From: Limnohabitans sp. | GTDB lineage: Bacteria > Pseudomonadota > Gammaproteobacteria > Burkholderiales > Burkholderiaceae_C | Assembly: GCA_021731425.1 (NCBI GenBank) | Contig: JAKFXJ010000215.1 | Span: 1-7,039 of the forward strand | Length of the DNA stretch: 7,039 nucleotides | Direction of reading: 5' to 3' | In this document: positions 6,117 through 7,039 of the stretch, piece after piece | How positions within the stretch are numbered: the first letter of the stretch is position 1 | Layout: every line of letters begins with the position of its first letter | The notes under the pieces: model-generated | Seen by the model: the letters and a program-made list of their open reading frames with translations, nothing else | Told to the model about the DNA's origin: nothing | Database searches by the model: none | Translations under genes and position numbers: made by a program

Positions 6117-6215
6117 GATATTTACCGGTTTCAGCCCACAAGCCGGGTCATGCCCGTGTTTTTTGGGCGCTTGCAACTTAAAATTTAAACACCACTTTTG
6201 AATTCATTTTGAAAA

Positions 6216-6581
6216 ATGTCACGCGCCGAGCCCCTGATCACCCCTGAAGAGCTGCAATGCCTGCTCGATGGTGCGTCTGTGCGCTCCAACACCACCTGGC
6301 GCAACCAACTGGCACAACTGACTTCTGTGCATTTTGGCGCCGCCCTCTGGCTGGTCAAGGGTATTTTCCTGTATGCCGTACTCATGAGCCCCGGCGCCGC
6401 CCCGCTGCTGGACAGCGGCGCCTACCTGTGGATGCGCAGCATCATGGAACTGGTTTGCCTGGTGGTGTTCTGGGGCGCATCGCTTCATCCGCGCGGCTGC
6501 ACGGCCGTCAACGCCAGCTTGCTGGTGGCCGGCACCACCTGCCTGCTCGATGCCATGACATTGCTGGCCTTCTCCCACTGA
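6216..6581 (+). CDS. hypothetical small membrane protein
   Basis: 121 residues, not recognised. The first 30 residues are polar (MSRAEPLITPEELQCLLDGA), with a TPEELQ stretch that looks like a short helix. Three hydrophobic segments follow at about 38-57, 70-89 and 96-119, predicting three inner-membrane helices. Three cysteines (15, 81, 95) and one more at 109 have no metal-site pattern. The start at 6216 has only GAAAA directly before it; the Shine-Dalgarno is weak, and upstream DNA is AT-rich (6171-6215), as expected for a promoter. A clear terminator lies 20 bases after the stop, supporting a real transcript in this direction. The overlapping minus-strand open frame (6219-6602) is Gly/Gln/His-rich without domain character and is judged a shadow. 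Function cannot be assigned. Confidence 0.65.
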   Translation: MSRAEPLITPEELQCLLDGASVRSNTTWRNQLAQLTSVHFGAALWLVKGIFLYAVLMSPGAAPLLDSGAYLWMRSIMELVCLVVFWGASLHPRGCTAVNASLLVAGTTCLLDAMTLLAFSH

Positions 6582-6600
6582 TCTCCGAACCCCCAAGAAC

Positions 6601-6627
6601 AAGGCGCTGACATGCAGCGCCTTTTTT
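6601..6627 (+). terminator. rho-independent terminator after the small membrane protein gene
   Basis: A perfect 9-bp stem AAGGCGCTG (6601-6609) with CAGCGCCTT (6615-6623), loop ACATG, is followed by a T-run reaching 6627. On the minus strand the tail after the stem is only TTGTTCTT, so it should work mainly for the plus-strand gene but may also help stop purC, which ends 22 bases to the right. Confidence 0.92.
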
Positions 6628-6648
6628 GTGTCCTGGATGCCCGGGTAT

Positions 6649-7039
6649 TCAGGCCATCAACTTGTTAATGGCCTCTTGGTATTTGGCGGCGGTGTTCTCG
6701 ATCACCTCGCGCGGCAGTCGCGGCGCAGGCGGGGTCTTGTCCCAAGGCTTTCCATTGACCGTGGCGGTCTCCAGCCAGTCGCGCAAAAACTGTTTGTCGT
6801 AGCTGGGTGGGTTGGACCCTTCCACATAACTCTGTTCATAAGAATCTGTGGGCCAATAACGCGATGAATCGGGCGTCAGCACCTCGTCCATCAGCACCAA
6901 GGTGCCATCGGCATCCAGGCCAAACTCGAACTTGGTGTCGGCAATGATGATGCCTTTGGTGGCCGCAATGTCACGCGCGGCTTTGTACAGCTGGATGCTG
7001 ATGTTGCGGATGCGGGTAGCCAGGTCGATGCCGATCATC
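6649..7039 (-). CDS. purC: SAICAR synthase PurC, C-terminal part (5' end outside window)
   Basis: The visible 129 full codons are the C-terminal part of phosphoribosylaminoimidazole-succinocarboxamide synthase, which joins CAIR with aspartate using ATP to give SAICAR, the step after PurE in purine synthesis. Diagnostic segments are [25 protein letters not shown] and [11 protein letters not shown]. The ATG at 7038 is internal ([18 protein letters not shown] is well inside the enzyme), so the gene continues past the right edge; family members of about 300 residues predict roughly 170 more residues. It is on the same strand as purE-purK but is separated from them by about 2.2 kb carrying three other genes in mixed orientation. 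Confidence 0.96.
   Translation of the reverse strand, partial: MIGIDLATRIRNISIQLYKAARDIAATKGIIIADTKFEFGLDADGTLVLMDEVLTPDSSRYWPTDSYEQSYVEGSNPPSYDKQFLRDWLETATVNGKPWDKTPPAPRLPREVIENTAAKYQEAINKLMA

Noticed and set aside
6144..6164. Small CGGG/CCCG hairpin followed by a T-run in the intergenic region
   Set aside because: Only 4 bp of stem, and no plus-strand gene ends upstream that would need a terminator; likely chance.
6219..6602. 127-codon minus-strand open frame opposite the small membrane protein
   Set aside because: No hydrophobic or domain pattern, Gly/Gln/His-rich. The plus-strand frame has coherent membrane segments and a correctly oriented terminator.
1..7039. Mobile element, CRISPR array, toxin-antitoxin or defence system
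   Set aside because: No transposase, integrase, repeat array, paired small toxin/antitoxin frames or defence domains were seen on either strand; composition looks even throughout.

Overview
The window looks like ordinary chromosomal DNA from a betaproteobacterium of the order Burkholderiales, most likely a freshwater Comamonadaceae-type genome (Limnohabitans/Rhodoferax-like). This is inferred from the protein sequences, the moderately high G+C, and the purE-purK-sua5 gene order near purC. I see no transposase, integrase, phage gene, CRISPR array, tRNA or rRNA. Coding density is high and no gene-free stretch exceeds about 150 bases.

Left part (1-1702, + strand): a possible tail of an upstream gene overlaps the start of a SemiSWEET half-transporter (72-326). 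A 116-base gap follows, holding palindromes and a 20-bp operator-like dyad. Next is a lipoprotein alpha/beta hydrolase of the secretory-lipase type (443-1702).

Middle (1710-4422, - strand): a tightly packed operon reads purE, purK, sua5 from right to left. PurK and PurE make and rearrange N5-CAIR in de novo purine synthesis; Sua5 makes threonylcarbamoyl-AMP for the tRNA t6A37 modification. The purE stop and purK start overlap (ATGA), and purK and sua5 are 8 bases apart. sua5 converges on the lipase gene with only 7 bases between the stops.

Right part (4504-7039): an 81-base divergent region with a hairpin/dyad separates purE from a CnoX/YbbN-like thioredoxin-TPR protein (+). After a strong two-tier bidirectional terminator comes a DUF962/Mpo1-like membrane protein (-). 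Across a 152-base divergent region lies an unrecognised 121-residue membrane protein (+) with its own terminator. The C-terminal part of purC (-) runs off the right edge. purC, purE and purK serve consecutive purine steps, but here a three-gene segment with mixed orientations separates purC from purE-purK.

I found no clear evidence of a previously undescribed system. The observations most worth a second look are the operator-like dyad before the lipase, the dyad in the purE/cnoX divergent promoter region, the interrupted pur cluster, and the orphan membrane protein.
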